This document shows, one piece after another, positions 36,217 to 48,806 of a stretch of DNA of 64,000 nucleotides. The position numbers and the translations under genes are program-made. Positions within the stretch are counted from its first letter, which is position 1. Each line of letters opens with the position of its first letter. Source of the DNA: Iris pallida (lineage: Eukaryota; Streptophyta; Magnoliopsida; Asparagales; Iridaceae); assembly GCA_029216955.1 (NCBI GenBank), contig JANAVB010016199.1, forward strand, positions 15,650,720 through 15,714,719, in the 5' to 3' direction. The notes beneath the pieces are model-generated. The model did no database searches, had not been told where the DNA came from, and saw nothing but the letters and a program-made list of their open reading frames with translations.

Positions 36217-37140
36217 TGTTGGCACAAGTGTCAATGGTCAACCCGATTCTGATAATTGATATAACCTAGCTTAAATACAAGAGCTCAATTACAAGAAGAA
36301 AAGACTGCACACAAAAGACAGGACATCTGTTTCAACATGCTGGATCAACAAAGTTGTCAATACTTGTGTCTCTTCTTCAATGTAATCTTGTGTTTTATTG
36401 AGTCTAGGACATGTGTACATAGAGTCGCACTTGGTTCCTGAAGTCCTCTTATTAGTCCACTCAAAAGGCCTAAAAGCCCACTTACAAAAACTAAACCCAA
36501 ACCCCAATAACTCATGCCAAAATAGGTCAAAACATATACCATACTGGGTAACCGAACTCTGGCTGAACTCGGTCATGGTATATCTGGATATTCCAGACAA
36601 TTATGAAATCCCAGATTTTGTGGCCTCCAATGTTCGAAAAATTCAAATTTGCTACCCGAATTCTGGCTGAACGCTGCCCACAAAAAAGCCTATATATAGA
36701 CATGGATTTTCACATTCTTACTCATCTCTTCTCATATTTCTTATCCTATAGAGTGATCTTTGAGTTTTAACCTTCCAATCTCCAAGATCAACTCCCTCAG
36801 CCTTCTAATTCCAAGTGCGATCTCGGTAAGAAGTCTGAAAAGAGTTGTACAAGCTTGGTTTATAAAAGCTTCTCTCTGCTACTGAAGTTGCGAGTTCTTC
36901 GGATCAAAGCTCGTGGTTGTAAAGTTTTTGTGCGCTTCAAATAAAAGCACAAGGTGTAAGGAGTTGCAAACACTTCGGATTCAAAGCTTGTGTTTCATTA
37001 TTGTGACTATAGTATATTCAACTCCGAGCAAGAGTTATCGGGCCAGGACTAGTCAACTCAGAAGGATACCAGAATAAAACTCTCAGTGTTTGTATTTTCT
37101 CTCTAAACTCTACTGCTTTTAAATACTTGCCTGGTACACA
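36217..37140 (+). repeat. Sirevirus 3' LTR (plus strand, 3' end missing)
   Basis: It starts TGTTGGCACAAG right after the polypurine tract. Similarity to the reverse complement of 33058-34010 runs to about 37140 and stops roughly 130 bp short of the expected LTR end. A TATA-like CTATATATAG lies near 36690-36700. Confidence 0.8.
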
Positions 37141-37161
37141 CACATTTTATTATTTTGACAG

Positions 37162-37222
37162 ATGGTGGTTCTGTGTCAATCATGTTGTCATGTACACACC
37201 CATCAACACAGAACCACCATAT
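37162..37222. repeat. Inverted repeat, 15-bp arms
   Basis: ATGGTGGTTCTGTGT at about 37162-37176 is matched by its exact reverse complement, ACACAGAACCACCAT, at about 37206-37220, with a loop of about 29 nt. It sits between the truncated Sirevirus LTR and a copia gag fragment. CATGTTGTCATGT in the loop recurs at about 37302-37314. Confidence 0.75.
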
Positions 37223-37314
37223 GCCGCCTTGTAGTAAGAAAACCACTCCCTCTTTGGACACATAGTACGAGCATCTAAAATCGAGAATACAACGGCCACT
37301 CATGTTGTCATGTG

Positions 37315-38172
37315 CTACCGAAAAACAGACCCCGTCACTGTCGGCTTCTGAAGCAAGTTTGCTTCATCACCTTCTCTCTCTACCTTATTCTCCATTTTCT
37401 TGTTCTTCTTCTTTAGACGAGGACACTTACTTGCATGTCCTTTCTCATTGCAGTTGAAGCACTTCACCTTCTCTATAGATGTCTTGGACTTGGACCTTGA
37501 CCTTTTGTTAGAAGATGCTCTATCGTTTGTCCTCCCTCTTGCCGTCAAACCTTGAACTTGGTCTCCACCGTTTCCGCCATTAGAAGCTAACATTCGCACC
37601 TTATTAGACAATAACGCACTCGTAACCTGTTCTACGGAAATTGAGTCATTCCCGTATAGTAATGTTTGAATAAAATTCTCATAAGAATCGGGTAAAAAAA
37701 ATCATAGGATTAGCGCCAAACGATTATCATATTTATGTGTCAACATCCTTTAAGTAAGAAATAATTCGATTGAATTTTGAGTTTGATCCCGAATTGATGT
37801 ACCTTCCTCCATCACTAGTCTGTAGAGCGACTTCAACATATAAAATCGGTTGGTAAGAATCTTCATCATGTAGAGTGATTCCAACTTCAACCAGAACCCA
37901 ACGGCGGTGGTTTTGTCCTTCGCAGAGTACACGACATCCCTTTCCAAACACAGGAGAATAGCAGCACATGTTTCGAGATCCATGTCATCCCAATCATCAT
38001 CGATCATGTCAGTGGGCTTCTTGGATTTTCTCCCTAAAGCCTTGTGAAGCTTTTGAGATATGAAAACGTCATTCATCTGACTTCCAAAAGCCAAAATCAT
38101 TCTTCCCATTAAACTTCTCAATTTCATACTTCTCAATCCTGTTTGACAAAGCAATATCAAGAATCTATCCAA
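37315..38172 (-). pseudogene. Copia gag fragment (element II), truncated and broken
   Basis: It starts at about 38172 and gives a gag of the UBN2 type (WDDMDLETCAAILLCLERDV, LYMMKILTNRFYMLKSLYRL). After a frame change the knuckle reads CFNCNEKGHASKC and is intact as C-x2-C-x4-H-x4-C. The frame ends at 37315 and no protease or later domain follows, because the sequence changes to the junction with the Sirevirus LTR. Confidence 0.85.
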
Positions 38173-38213
38173 TTAATTTTCTCTGAGAACTTTGCCGGAT
38201 ATCTTGCTAGAAT

Positions 38214-38231
38214 CTCAAAGCTCTGATACCA
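38214..38231 (-). other. Primer-binding site of copia element II
   Basis: The minus strand reads TGGTATCAGAGCTTTGAG, three bases from the LTR end at 38235. Confidence 0.88.
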
Positions 38232-38234
38232 ATT

Positions 38235-38600
38235 TGTTGGGGCACAACGTAAATAAATCCAAGAAATCAGAGAATACCTCAGATAAAATTCACAACCACG
38301 AAGACAATGATTTATGTGGTTCAGCCAAGATGTCTACTTCCACGGACAAGGGTGATTCAGTTCCACTATAAAGAAGGAAAGGAATTACAATGACTCTCTC
38401 AACACTTCTCTCCTTGCTCTCAAAAACTCTCTATCACAAAGATAAAGAAGAAAAAATCTTCAACTTTTGTATTGAACTTATTTAACAACTTTAGCTCTCT
38501 TGTTTTCATACTTCCTTCAGTAATGCACTTCAAATTAATAATGGGAGGGCTATGTTGCATGAATACCGACACGGATAAGGATGACAACATGATAAGAACT
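38235..38600 (-). repeat. 5' LTR of copia element II (outer limit approximate)
   Basis: It begins TGTTGGGGCACAACG on the plus strand next to the primer site. No partner LTR is present, so the right limit is a guess from where composition changes. Confidence 0.6.
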
Positions 38601-39279
38601 TGGGATATAAACATTTTCAAATAGGTGCGACAAGGGGTACAGTGGAGCAGAGCAGATATGGTTCGGATATGGGTTTACCAGATCTGTATGTCTTTTTTAA
38701 TAATGAATAAGGATTATAAATATGAATAATCGGTATAAAAACCAATAACAATATATGGCAAAAGAATATATTAGGATTCATATCGAATATAAGAAGAAAC
38801 GGATATAGAGAAAGCGAAAAGGTATATCGATCCCATATAATAGGGTTTTGGAGAAACTGACGTTTGGGTTCTGAATTGAAATAGTGATTTAATATAGGTT
38901 CAATTAGCTTATGTTGCATTTGAGTATTCATATATGCTTTGAATAAAATAAGTTTAGTCACCAATAGTTGCCTTCTAGAAGCATAGAACGGTACTATTCA
39001 TATATTAGTATGATTTATATACTTATATATGTATCCGAATCCGGAAATGGAGTCGAGTTTGTATCCAAGTGCATTAAGAAAATCCGGACCGGAAAATAAT
39101 AGAACCATTGGTGACTGGATCGAATCTTGATCTGAACCAGCTAATAAGGCTCCAAATGCACTCTTAGGTACTATGTTGCATAAATATGACATAGCTATGG
39201 ACACCATTTTTCCATGTTTGTACAACATAGGGGGAGCTTTATATGTGGCTAAATTGGCAGCTTATGCAAATAAATATTT
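38601..39279. other. Intergenic, AT-rich, no gene
   Basis: No protein or RNA gene is seen. A GGGGGAGCTTTATATG at about 39231-39246 resembles the Sirevirus tract GGGGGAGCTTTTTATG at 36137, so part of this may be an old Sirevirus 3' region. Confidence 0.35.
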
Positions 39280-39938
39280 TGTTGGGAACGAAGCGCGGTA
39301 ACCATTCCTCCAAACCAGATAGTCCTGCGAGAGAACCGAGCAAAAACACACAAACCAAAAAACGTCAAACACAAATCGCAGACACAGAAATTTTTGACGT
39401 GGAAAACCCAGATGGAAAAAACCACGGGACGATCGGAGTCCAACCCTGAAGAACCTCCACTAATGGAATAAAGAGAATACACCCTCTACAAGCTCCTTCC
39501 GATCCAAACGGATCACCACAACTCACTTGGAGGAAGAAGAAAATTTGATTGCGGACTCCGAAGAACAAGAGATGTCGAAAAATTATTCGAACCGATCTCT
39601 CCTTCACAATAGTCCTCAATCCTTTCTCTCTCTCAAATATTTTAAAGCACTCTTGCTTACTTTTTAAGATATGTTTTAGGGTGAGAAAACACCTAGTATA
39701 TATGGCCTTAAACCACAACTAATTGAGGTATTCTACTATATTTATGAATACTCAATCTAAACCATTGATGTATTCCTATTATATATAGGAATACCTAATC
39801 CAACTCCATTGAGATATTCCTACTATATATAGAAATACCCAATCCAAATCCATTGGAATATTTCTATTATATATAGGAATATCAAATCCGACTCCGGAGT
39901 AATTTCCACATAGGTTGGGAACCCCACCCACTCCAACA
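39280..39938 (-). repeat. Copia element III, 3' LTR (659 bp)
   Basis: It starts TGTTGGGAACG and ends CCACTCCAACA. It is paired with 44011-44665 but several percent different, so it is older than copia I. The flanks are TATTT at 39275-39279 and TATTG after the partner LTR, a near-perfect 5-bp target duplication. A purine tract (GAAGGGAGAGATT on the minus strand, 39939-39952) adjoins it. Confidence 0.92.
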
Positions 39939-39962
39939 AATCTCTCCCTTCACAACTATGTG

Positions 39963-42900
39963 GAGGGGGTCGTCATCCCGACGATCCTCCTGCAGTACTC
40001 GAACTTCCCTTTGGAAGAACCTTTGTGAACATGTCTGCTCTGTCCTTCTTCTCAACCACATCCCGTATCCAATGATACCGAGTCTCAATGTGCTTGGACC
40101 GACTATGAAATGTCTGGTTCTTCACAAGGTGAATGGCACTCTGGCTATCACAAAGTAAAGTATATTGCTCTTGCTTTAGCCCCACTTCCTGCAGCAGCTT
40201 CTTCATCCACAGCAACTCCTTGCAAGCCTCTGTCGCCGCAATGTACTATGTCTCTGTCGTCGACAAGGCAACACATTTCTGCAACCGCGACTGCCATGAT
40301 ACCTCTCCACCAGCAAACATCATCACATAGCCAGAAGTCGATCGCTTCGTGTCTACATCTCCAGCCATATCAGCTTCAGTATATCCGACCAGTTTCGGCT
40401 CATCACCACCAAAGAAAAGTCTCCAATCGGCAGTGCCCTAAAGGTACCGTAGAACCCACTTTACCGCACTCTAATATACCCTTCCAGGATTGGAAAGATA
40501 CCTGCTAACTGTGCCAACTACATGAGCGATGTCTGGCCTCGTACACACTATAGCATACATGAGCCTTCCCACAGCTGAAGCATATGGAACCCACTCCATA
40601 TCTTCCTTCTTGTCCTCGATAGATGGACACTGCTCCTAAGTGAACTTAAAGTGAGCTGCAAGGGGGTTACTCACTTTCTTCGACTCATTCATCCCGAAAT
40701 GATGAAGTACCCGGTGTATGTACTTCTTTTGGGACAAGTGTGGCAGCTTGGACTCTCTCTCTCTCGGCTAATCTCCATCCCAAGAATAGTCTTCGCTGCG
40801 CCCAAATCCTTCGTAGAGAAGGTCGTGCCTAGTTGATGCTTCAACTCTGCTATCCTAGTGGCATTCCGACCTACCAGTAGCATATCATCAACATAGAGAA
40901 GTAAAATGATGAAATCATCATCGGTTAATTACCTCACAAATACAAAGTAGCCCGACGTCGTCCGCGCATAACCATGCTCTTCCATAAACGACTCAAATTT
41001 TTTGTACCACTGCCTCGAAACCTGCTTCAGACCATACAAGCTCTTCCTCAACCGGCAGACCAAGTATAACTTCCCTTCGTACAGAATCCCTCTGGCTGCT
41101 CCATGTACAATTCCTCCTCAAGATCACTGGAGAGGAATGACGTCTTCACGTCCATCTGTTCGACCTCCAAGTCGAAACTGGCTGCCAATGCAAGCACTAC
41201 CCGAATAGACAACTGTTTGACGATTGGCGAAAAGATCTCATTATAATTTACGCCATTCAGCTGACCGTATCCTTTAACTACCAGTCTCGCTTTGTATCGA
41301 GGGCGAGTAGCATTATCTGTCTGCTTCACTGTGAACACACATCGATTTTTCAAAGCCTTCTTGTCCTTTGGCAACCGCACCAGATCATAAGTGAAGTTGG
41401 CATATAAAGAACTCATCTCCTCCTGCATAGTCTCCATCCACTCCTGCATATGTTCGTCGTCCATAGCCTCTGTAAAACTTTTAGGCTCTCCCCCATCAGT
41501 TAGTAGCACATACTCATTTGGTGATTATCTCGTAGATGGTCGACGCTCTCTGTCGCTCCTCCTCAACGAAACCATTGGTGTTGGTTGTAAATCAACAACC
41601 TCCTCCCCTTCAGGAACTACCTTCCTGGCATGCTCATCCTCCAGAGGGTTATCCTGACTACCATCGGCAGGCTGGTGATCAAGGTTGGGAGCAACTCCAT
41701 GTACTGGCTCTCCCATAACTGGATCCTCTGCGATGTCCTCTGGAAACTGCTCGAAGCGAAACGACTCTAACTTAGACAATTCCTCAGCCTCAGAAGGCAT
41801 CTCGGAATCCTGAGTGTTGGTCATGGTCTGATCCTCGATGAATACCATGTTCCTACTTCTGTAGAGCTTTCTTCTCACGGGATCGTAGAGTCTATAGCCA
41901 AACTCATCCCGACCGTAGCCGACAAAGACGTACCGCCTCATCTTCGGCTCAAGTTTGGATCTCTCATCCTTCGGTACATGCACAAAGGGCTTACAACCAA
42001 ACACTCACAGGTGGTTATATGACGGCTCTTTGTCGTACCATACTTTGTCAGGCACATCACCCTGCAAAGGAGCACTAGAAGATAAATTAATAGTATAAGC
42101 AACAGTGTAAAGAGCCTCATCCCAATAACTGTCTGATAAGTTTGCCTCTGATAGCAAACACCGTACTCTCTCCATCAGTGTCGTGTTCATTCGCTCTGCT
42201 ACACCATTGAGCTAAGGTGTCTTGGACGAAGTCTTCTGGTATCGTATCCCTTGCTCTCTACAATAAGTATCAAAGGGTCCAATGTACTCGCTGCCATTGA
42301 CTGACCGAACACATAGCATCTTCTTGCCCGTCTCCTTTTCAATAGAGGCCTGAAATTCTTTGAAAGTGGGCAGCACATGATCCTTGGCCTTTAAGGTATA
42401 GACCCAAACCTTCCTGGAACAATCATCAATAAATGTCAGAAAATAAGAAACACCACTAATGGACTTTACCTTCATAGGACCGCAGACATCCGAGTGAATC
42501 AACTCGAGCAATGCCGGCTTCGTCGAACTTGGGTGACTTTGGAAAGACACAATATTTTGCTTTTCCGCTAAACAGTGCGTGCATCTTTCCAATTTTGTAG
42601 ACTTTAACCCGAAAATCACCTTCATGTTCACCAAGTAGCTCATCCCCTTCTCGCTGATATGGCTGACCCGCCTGTGCCACAACTCGATAGACGCATCGGT
42701 AGCTGCGTTCACCTCCTGTGCTCCATGTGCGCTCCCTTCCATATAATAGAGTTCAGACTTCTTGCTTCCTTTGGCAATCACCATCGAACCTCTGGAAAGC
42801 TTCCACTGACCGTTCCCGAGGAGATTGAAGAAACCCTCGTCATCTAACCTTCCAACCGACACCAGGTTGAAACGGATATCTGGGACATGACGAACATCTT

Positions 42901-43945
42901 TGAGAACAAGAACTGCACCCGTCTTCGTCCTCACATGCACATCTCCAATGGCAACCGCCTTCGACACATCTCCGTTGCTCATCTTCAACACTCCACAGTC
43001 GCTTGTCGTGTAAGTGGCAAATAGTACCCTATTGTGAGATACGTGCGCTGAAGTACCGAAATCCATAAGCCAAGAATTGTCATCGCATGCTAGGTTCATG
43101 ACAACCTCATCACCTACGACGATCACATTGCCTCCATGTGCCGAGGTCACCGCTGTAGTGTTCTCACTTTGCTTTCCCTTGTCGTCCTTTTTTTCTCTTT
43201 CAAGCAAAACAGTTTCACTGGATGTGGCCCATCTTGCCATAATGGTAACATTCCGAGTCCTCGTACCGACCATTAGACTTGCCTCTGCTCTTGCCTCTGC
43301 CACCACCTGGATCCCTGCTTTTACCCCTTCCGTAGTTCTCTGAAACTAGCGCCTCTGAGTGGGATGTGGATGAAGTGCCTAGAAAATGTCTTTGCATCTC
43401 TTCATTCAATACCCCGCTCTTGGCAAACTCCAGACTGGGCACACCTTCCGGAGCGGAAGCGATCATAGATACTCGTACGGTCTCCCACGAGTCTGACAAT
43501 GTACATAGCAACCAAAGTCCCTGAACCTCGTCGTCGAACTTAACTCCCAACGAAGATAGCTGGTCAACCATGTCCTAGAACTCACTCAACTGATCCGTAA
43601 TGGACGCACCATCTTTGTACCGCAGACCCATCATCATCCGGATCAGAAACAATTTATTTACCCCGATCTTCTTCGCATACAAAATTCCAGGTTACCCTAC
43701 AGTGTCCTCGCGTGCTCAATACTGGCAACGTGATTATACACGTTCTCGTCAACGAACTGCTTTATGTAACCACATACCTGTATATGCTCAAAATTTCAGT
43801 CCTCTTCGGATTTACCATTGGGCCTCTCGAAAGCAAATACCGGCAGATGCAACTTCCTGACAAATAGCAAATCCTTCATCTTGCTCCTCCAGTAGTGATA
43901 GTTGGTACCATTCACGTATACCATGTGCACTAGCTTCGCGTCCAT
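39963..43945 (-). pseudogene. Copia element III gag-pol (TNT1-like), full length, broken
   Basis: It starts at about 43945. Gag shows TNYHYWRSKMKDLL and then LSSLGVKFDDEVQGLWLL. The knuckle CYHYGKMGH (about 43235) has Tyr for its second Cys. The protease is WLMDFGTSAHVS, where DTGAS is usual. Integrase shows CTHCLAEKQ, HSDVCGPMKV, FIDDCSRKVWVY, then FGCKPFVHVPKDERSKL. RT shows YKARLVVKGYGQLNGVNYNEI, QMDVKTSFL and LLYVDDMLLVG near 40895. RNase H ends SRSKHIETRYHWIRD. Stops and frameshifts separate these at about 43215, 42210, 42005, 41520, 41045 and 40690. The family is recognisable as TNT1/Tork-like by the VHVPKDERSKL and DEFGYRLYDPV stretch. Confidence 0.93.
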
Positions 43946-43991
43946 CTCTGCTCCCTGATTTGACTGTCAACTTCTGACACTTCTCTAAACC

Positions 43992-44007
43992 CAAAGCTTT
44001 GATACCA
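43992..44007 (-). other. Primer-binding site of copia element III
   Basis: The minus strand reads TGGTATCAAAGCTTTG, an initiator-Met complement with one change (AAAGC for AGAGC), three bases from the 5' LTR. Confidence 0.8.
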
Positions 44008-44010
44008 CTC

Positions 44011-44665
44011 TGATAGGAACGAAACGCGGAAACCGTCCCCCAAATCAGAGAGTCCTACGAGAGAACCAAACAAAAGCACACAAACCAAAAAACGTCAAAC
44101 ACAAATCGCCGACACAGAAATTTTTGACGTGGAAAACCTAGATGGAAAAAACTACGAGACGATCGGAGTCCAACCTTGAAGAACCTCCACTAATGGAATA
44201 AAGATAATATACCCTCTACAAGCTCCTCCCGATTCAAACGGATGACGACAACTCACTTGAAAGAAAAAAATTTGATTGCGGACTCCGAAGAACAAGAGAT
44301 GTCGAAAAATTATTCGAAGCGATCTCTCCTTCACAATAGTCCTCAATCCTTTCTCTCTCTCAAATATTGTAAAGCACTTGTGCTTACTTTTTGAGATATG
44401 TTTTAAGGTGAGGAAATACCTACTATATAGCCTCAAACCCACAACTAATTGAGGTATTCTACTATATGTAGGAATACTCAAATCTAAACCATTGATGTAT
44501 TCCTATTATATATAGGAATACCCAATCCAACTCCATTGAGATATTCCTACTATATATAGAAATACCTAATCCAAATCTATTGAAATATTTCTATTATATA
44601 TTAGAATATCCAATCCGACTCTGGAGTATTATCCACATAGGTTGGGAACCCCACCCACTCCAACA
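44011..44665 (-). repeat. Copia element III, 5' LTR (655 bp)
   Basis: Starts TGATAGGAACG and ends CCACTCCAACA. I count about 27 differences from the partner over the first 265 bp and fewer later. Confidence 0.92.
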
Positions 44666-46439
44666 TATTGTCCTTCAAATCTTACTAAAGAGTAGATGGA
44701 GCACAAAACAAGGTTGCAAGTGCTTTGTGGTAACTTGGTCTACAGCACTATTTGCTGGCTATGTTGCAAGGATGCAGTTGAAGTGATATGTTGCAACTGC
44801 AGCCAACCTAAGAATGGGGTGGTTGTTGGTTGCAAGTAGACTGAGAAGCAACCATTAAAAAGCTCCTTTATAATAAGTCCAACACCTCCTTACCTACATT
44901 AATCCCTTATCATTCAGAACATGTCCAGACTTTAATCAGATCCTGTTTATGGAACATAAGTCTTTTATGTTTCCTCCATTTATATTTCCTAACATTTTCA
45001 ACAGGACACAATGCTGATCTTCTTACTATTTTATTGAATATTAGAGAATCAGTAGTCAACATCATCCTCCTACCTCTAATCTTCATCGAAAAATGAGTTC
45101 AACTAGTCTCCATTTTTTCTCTCTAAGAGATCCATGATAACAAAAGTAATAAGCAGTCGGTCAAAATTGGATATCCGTTTTTCACCTGGCTATCATTTTT
45201 CTGCTTACTGTTCCCTTATTAGAATCTGCTTTCAGTCTTCAGTTTATCATTTTTCTGCTTTCAGTTATCATTTTTCTGCTTACTGTTCCCTTATTGGCTA
45301 TCATTTTTCTGCTTTCAGTCTTCAGTTTTCCAGCTAGGTCCATTCAATGTCTTACTAGCTTGATTTATTCAACATTGCTTTCTCAATAGGCAATGAGTTG
45401 AGCCCTTAGGTTCAGACATTTTTCGTCAGGTGCTCCATCTAATAGGCATCGAGTCAGGTCCTTAGGTTTGGATATTTTTCATCTGGCACTCCATCTGATT
45501 CACTAACGACTGTTCATCTAGCTTAAATCTTATCTCATTGATTAGAATTAGAATCTGCACGCAACATGCACTGTGGAACCTACTCTTTGGTTAGTAGAAA
45601 GTACATCCATGACATTCCACAATTCATATAGTACGTATCGTTTTATTGGGTCCAGTAACATGTTATACTGCAGTTTGGGCGAACAATTTCTTTCTATATA
45701 ATGCATATCAGCAAACCTAGATTTTGAGTATTACTTCTAGAGTTCTAGTTTCAATATGAACTGTCTAGCTACCAAGTACTTTGGCGCCAAAAGTGCCAGA
45801 CTTCATAGGGACAGATATTTCTTCGGTGGAGTTGTCTCCAAATGTTATTGTGCTTGGCATTGCACTTGGCAATTGGCACCTACCGGGGACTCATTCCATA
45901 AGGCAGAAAGTAAAACAAAGTTGACCGTCTCAATAAATCAATGGTAAGTGTTGTTTGTTCCTCATCAATGACAATATTGTTAGCCCAATGTTTGAACTAT
46001 TCTTTTGATTGTGGTTAATCGATTAAATTTTAGTATTATGATATCACTAATAATCATGCAATTACTATAATGTTAATACTTAAACTTAGCATTGTCTTAA
46101 TATGCACTAATGACATCATGTGTATTGCTTTGTTTGCCTAACATGTATTTGCAGAAAAGCAATAAGCAAGATCAAACATGGACAAAGGCAATGAAAAAAA
46201 TCATGATGGGCCAAAGACGACGTCATCCTACAAGATTTCTCTGAACCATACACGACATCTCCGAGGCCCCGCACCCAGAGGTTCTGATGCTCGGTCAACG
46301 GACGGGAGTCGAGAGGGCAGCGCCCCCCGTGGGGGTTCGTAGGTGAAAACCCCGAAAGGTATACAGATTTCATGATCTGTTTGGACAACTGTCGTCAAGA
46401 AAAAAAATGCATCACCATAAAAATGTTGGATATTGTTGT
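44666..46439. other. Intergenic with short direct repeats, no gene
   Basis: About 45190-45335 repeats TATCATTTTTCTGCTT four times and TTCAGTCTTCAGTTT twice. About 45394-45515 holds two copies of a 60-70 bp unit with CCTTAGGTT, ATATTTTTC or ACATTTTTC, and GCTCCATCT or ACTCCATCT. A GC-rich stretch at 46256-46360 is not an rRNA or tRNA gene as far as I can see. Confidence 0.6.
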
Positions 46440-47280
46440 CGTAAGAGATACTACTCGATTTTATATTTTCTTCTGTATTTTTTATCTTTATTTATTAGGA
46501 CTCATTGTACATCGAGTTGCATTGGCACTAGGAAGCTCAAACCCCAGCCTAAACCATATCCTAGTCCACCAAAAATAAACCTGACCCAAACCAAACCCAT
46601 TCTGGAAGACAGTCAGTCGAGCTCAGGTTGAATTCGGTTACCAACCGAACTCAGGCCGAAATCGGTCCATCTGACGCAGTATTCAGATTTGTTCGTTCCC
46701 TCCTGAAGAACTGGTCTCCAACGTTCGAAATTTTGAACATTAAGACTAACCGAATTCAGGCCGAATTCGATCAGAATAGTCATTTTTAAAACCTATAAGT
46801 TGCCCTTGAGTTTCCTATTGAAACTCACTCATTCTCACTTACAAATCCTTATACATTTTGAGCTCTACAATCTTCATACTCCCAAGTACAACTCCCAAGC
46901 CTTCTAATGCCCAAGCCGTTGTTCGATTAGAAGTCTATTCGAGTTGTAAAGCTTGTATTTTCAAGTTATTTCCATTTCGTTGTTGAAGTCGACGAGCCCG
47001 TCGGATCAAAGCTCGTGGTTCAAAGAAGTCGGCGAGCACTTCGGATCAATGCTCGTAGTGTATACTATTATACAATAGTGGATTAAAGCAGGATAAGAGT
47101 TTCCGGAACTATACTGCCTTCCACGAAGGATACCGGGATACATCACAATGCTTGCGCTTCTGAACTCTTAAATCTCTAATTAATTTCTTGATGTTGTTAT
47201 TTAGTGATTTGCACTAATTTTATTGGTGTATTATTGCCTTCAGCCTATTCAAACCACCCCCCCCCCCCCTCCCCCCGGGT
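46440..47280 (+). repeat. Sirevirus-like LTR remnant
   Basis: It shares with 36217-37140 and 33058-34010 the order: ACCGAACTC motifs (46620-46665), CCCAAGCCTTCTAAT, ATTCGAGTTGTAAAGCTTG, CACTTCGGATCAA..CTCGT, and a C-rich end. The C-rich end is a 13-C run at 47257-47269, one T, then six Cs. No internal region adjoins it, so it is probably a solo or truncated LTR. Its left limit is uncertain. Confidence 0.7.
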
Positions 47281-47360
47281 TGCCTTCAAATATGTGGCAA
47301 GTTATTAAGCTCTCAAGTTTAAGAGTATTCCTTGAACAGATTGTTCAACTTCTTGGGCAA

Positions 47361-47657
47361 TAGGGGCGGCCCTGGGCCAAGGCAGCCTGGGCGATGGCCC
47401 AGGGCCCCAACATTATAGGGGGCACAAATTTTGTTATATTAGTTTATAGTTAGGTTAGCCCAGGGCCCAATGTTTCTTTGTAATAGTTGATATTTAGGCA
47501 GGGCCCAATCCAGTTTTTAGTCATAGTTGAATTAGTTTGGGAGACCAGTTAGGGCAAACGAGTAGGCGATCTTCCTCTTCTCTATTCTCAACTCTTCGTC
47601 CTCCATTCTATACTTCTGCTTCTCAAAAAATTATGAAGATATTAAGCCAAAGGTAAC

Positions 47658-47714
<57 letters not shown>

Positions 47715-48798
47715 AAATATCGAATCCTACAAACTTCTCTCTTTTTATTGATTGCTCAATCCATTGATTCTCACAACATTTGTTATCTTGATCTCCCATC
47801 CGTCTGCCATCCTAAAACCTTGTGAATCTTCGGAGAGCATCTAGAAGGCCAGAATCACTTCGCTCTGACTCCAGTGTCTTGCGTGGCCTCAAGTTGCCAT
47901 TGAAGAAGAAAAAGATCTAGAACGAGGTAAAGTAATATGTTTTGATAATTATCTAAAGTAGTTTTTCTTTTCTTTAGAAGAAAACTTAAATTACATGTAT
48001 TATTTAGTTGTCCTCTTGTGTTCTATGGTTCCAAATTTTCTTCAATGAAAACTGACGAGTGAATATTTATAATTTTTCATCGATCATTCAATGTTAAGAT
48101 GGGGAGTTATGCAATATGCAGTCTTGGCTGTGTGGCACATGGTCTTTGTTAAGGTGAGCTTTTGCACTTATATTTTTAGTTTTGATCAGTAAGAACTCAC
48201 ACTAATGGAAGTCCTTTGCACCACTTATCATTCATTAGTTTCTGTGACCGTCTACTTTGTGAGTTCTCTAACTTAGTAACTTGGTTTGAATTACTCTTCT
48301 CAAGTAGTAAAACCTTCAGTTTTTAAACATTAATTAGTTGCATAGACATGTTTTCCAAAAGGCGAGTAGTGAAGATCTGTTGAAATTTGCCAGTAGTGGG
48401 GGTCTTTCTTATTGTATTTCTCTTGCTTAATGTATTCTAGTTATTTGTTTTATATCAACAATGTATCAATCAGTTGTAACCATGAGTCTAGGATGATTGT
48501 GTTGTTAATGTCTGCCACATATTTGTTGTATTGTTATTGTCAATTATTTCTAGGACTTACAATTTTGATTATGGTAGATACACTTTTACCATCTACATAT
48601 CTGTTCTCAATCTTTCTTAAACCTGCAAACCATTACATTACATGTGGTAAGTAGAGGAAGAAAAATTAATCAAAGCTTCGCACCATTACATTATTTTAAC
48701 TTCTTTGTTACTAAATTTTTTGACTCTCCGAGTAAAGATTTTAGGAAGGGCCTTTTTTTAGTTTTGCCCCGGGCACAAAATGATCAGGGCCGCCACTC
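47361..48798. mobile_element. Non-autonomous hAT-type element (1438 bp)
   Basis: An 8-bp target duplication, TTGGGCAA, stands at 47353-47360 and 48799-48806. The inverted ends TAGGGGCGGCCCTG and GAGTGGCGGCCCTG (read inward) match at 11 of 14. No transposase is present. The same end family, CAGGGGCGGCCCTG, bounds a 289-bp element at 60533. A (CT)n run of about 55 bp lies at 47659-47713. Confidence 0.88.
47659..47713. repeat. (CT)n microsatellite
   Basis: An uninterrupted CT dinucleotide run inside the hAT-type element. Confidence 0.97.
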
Positions 48799-48806
48799 TT
48801 GGGCAA

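Noticed and set aside
46240..46365. Possible rRNA or tRNA fragment in a GC-rich stretch
   Set aside because: No match to rRNA wording I know and no cloverleaf elements.
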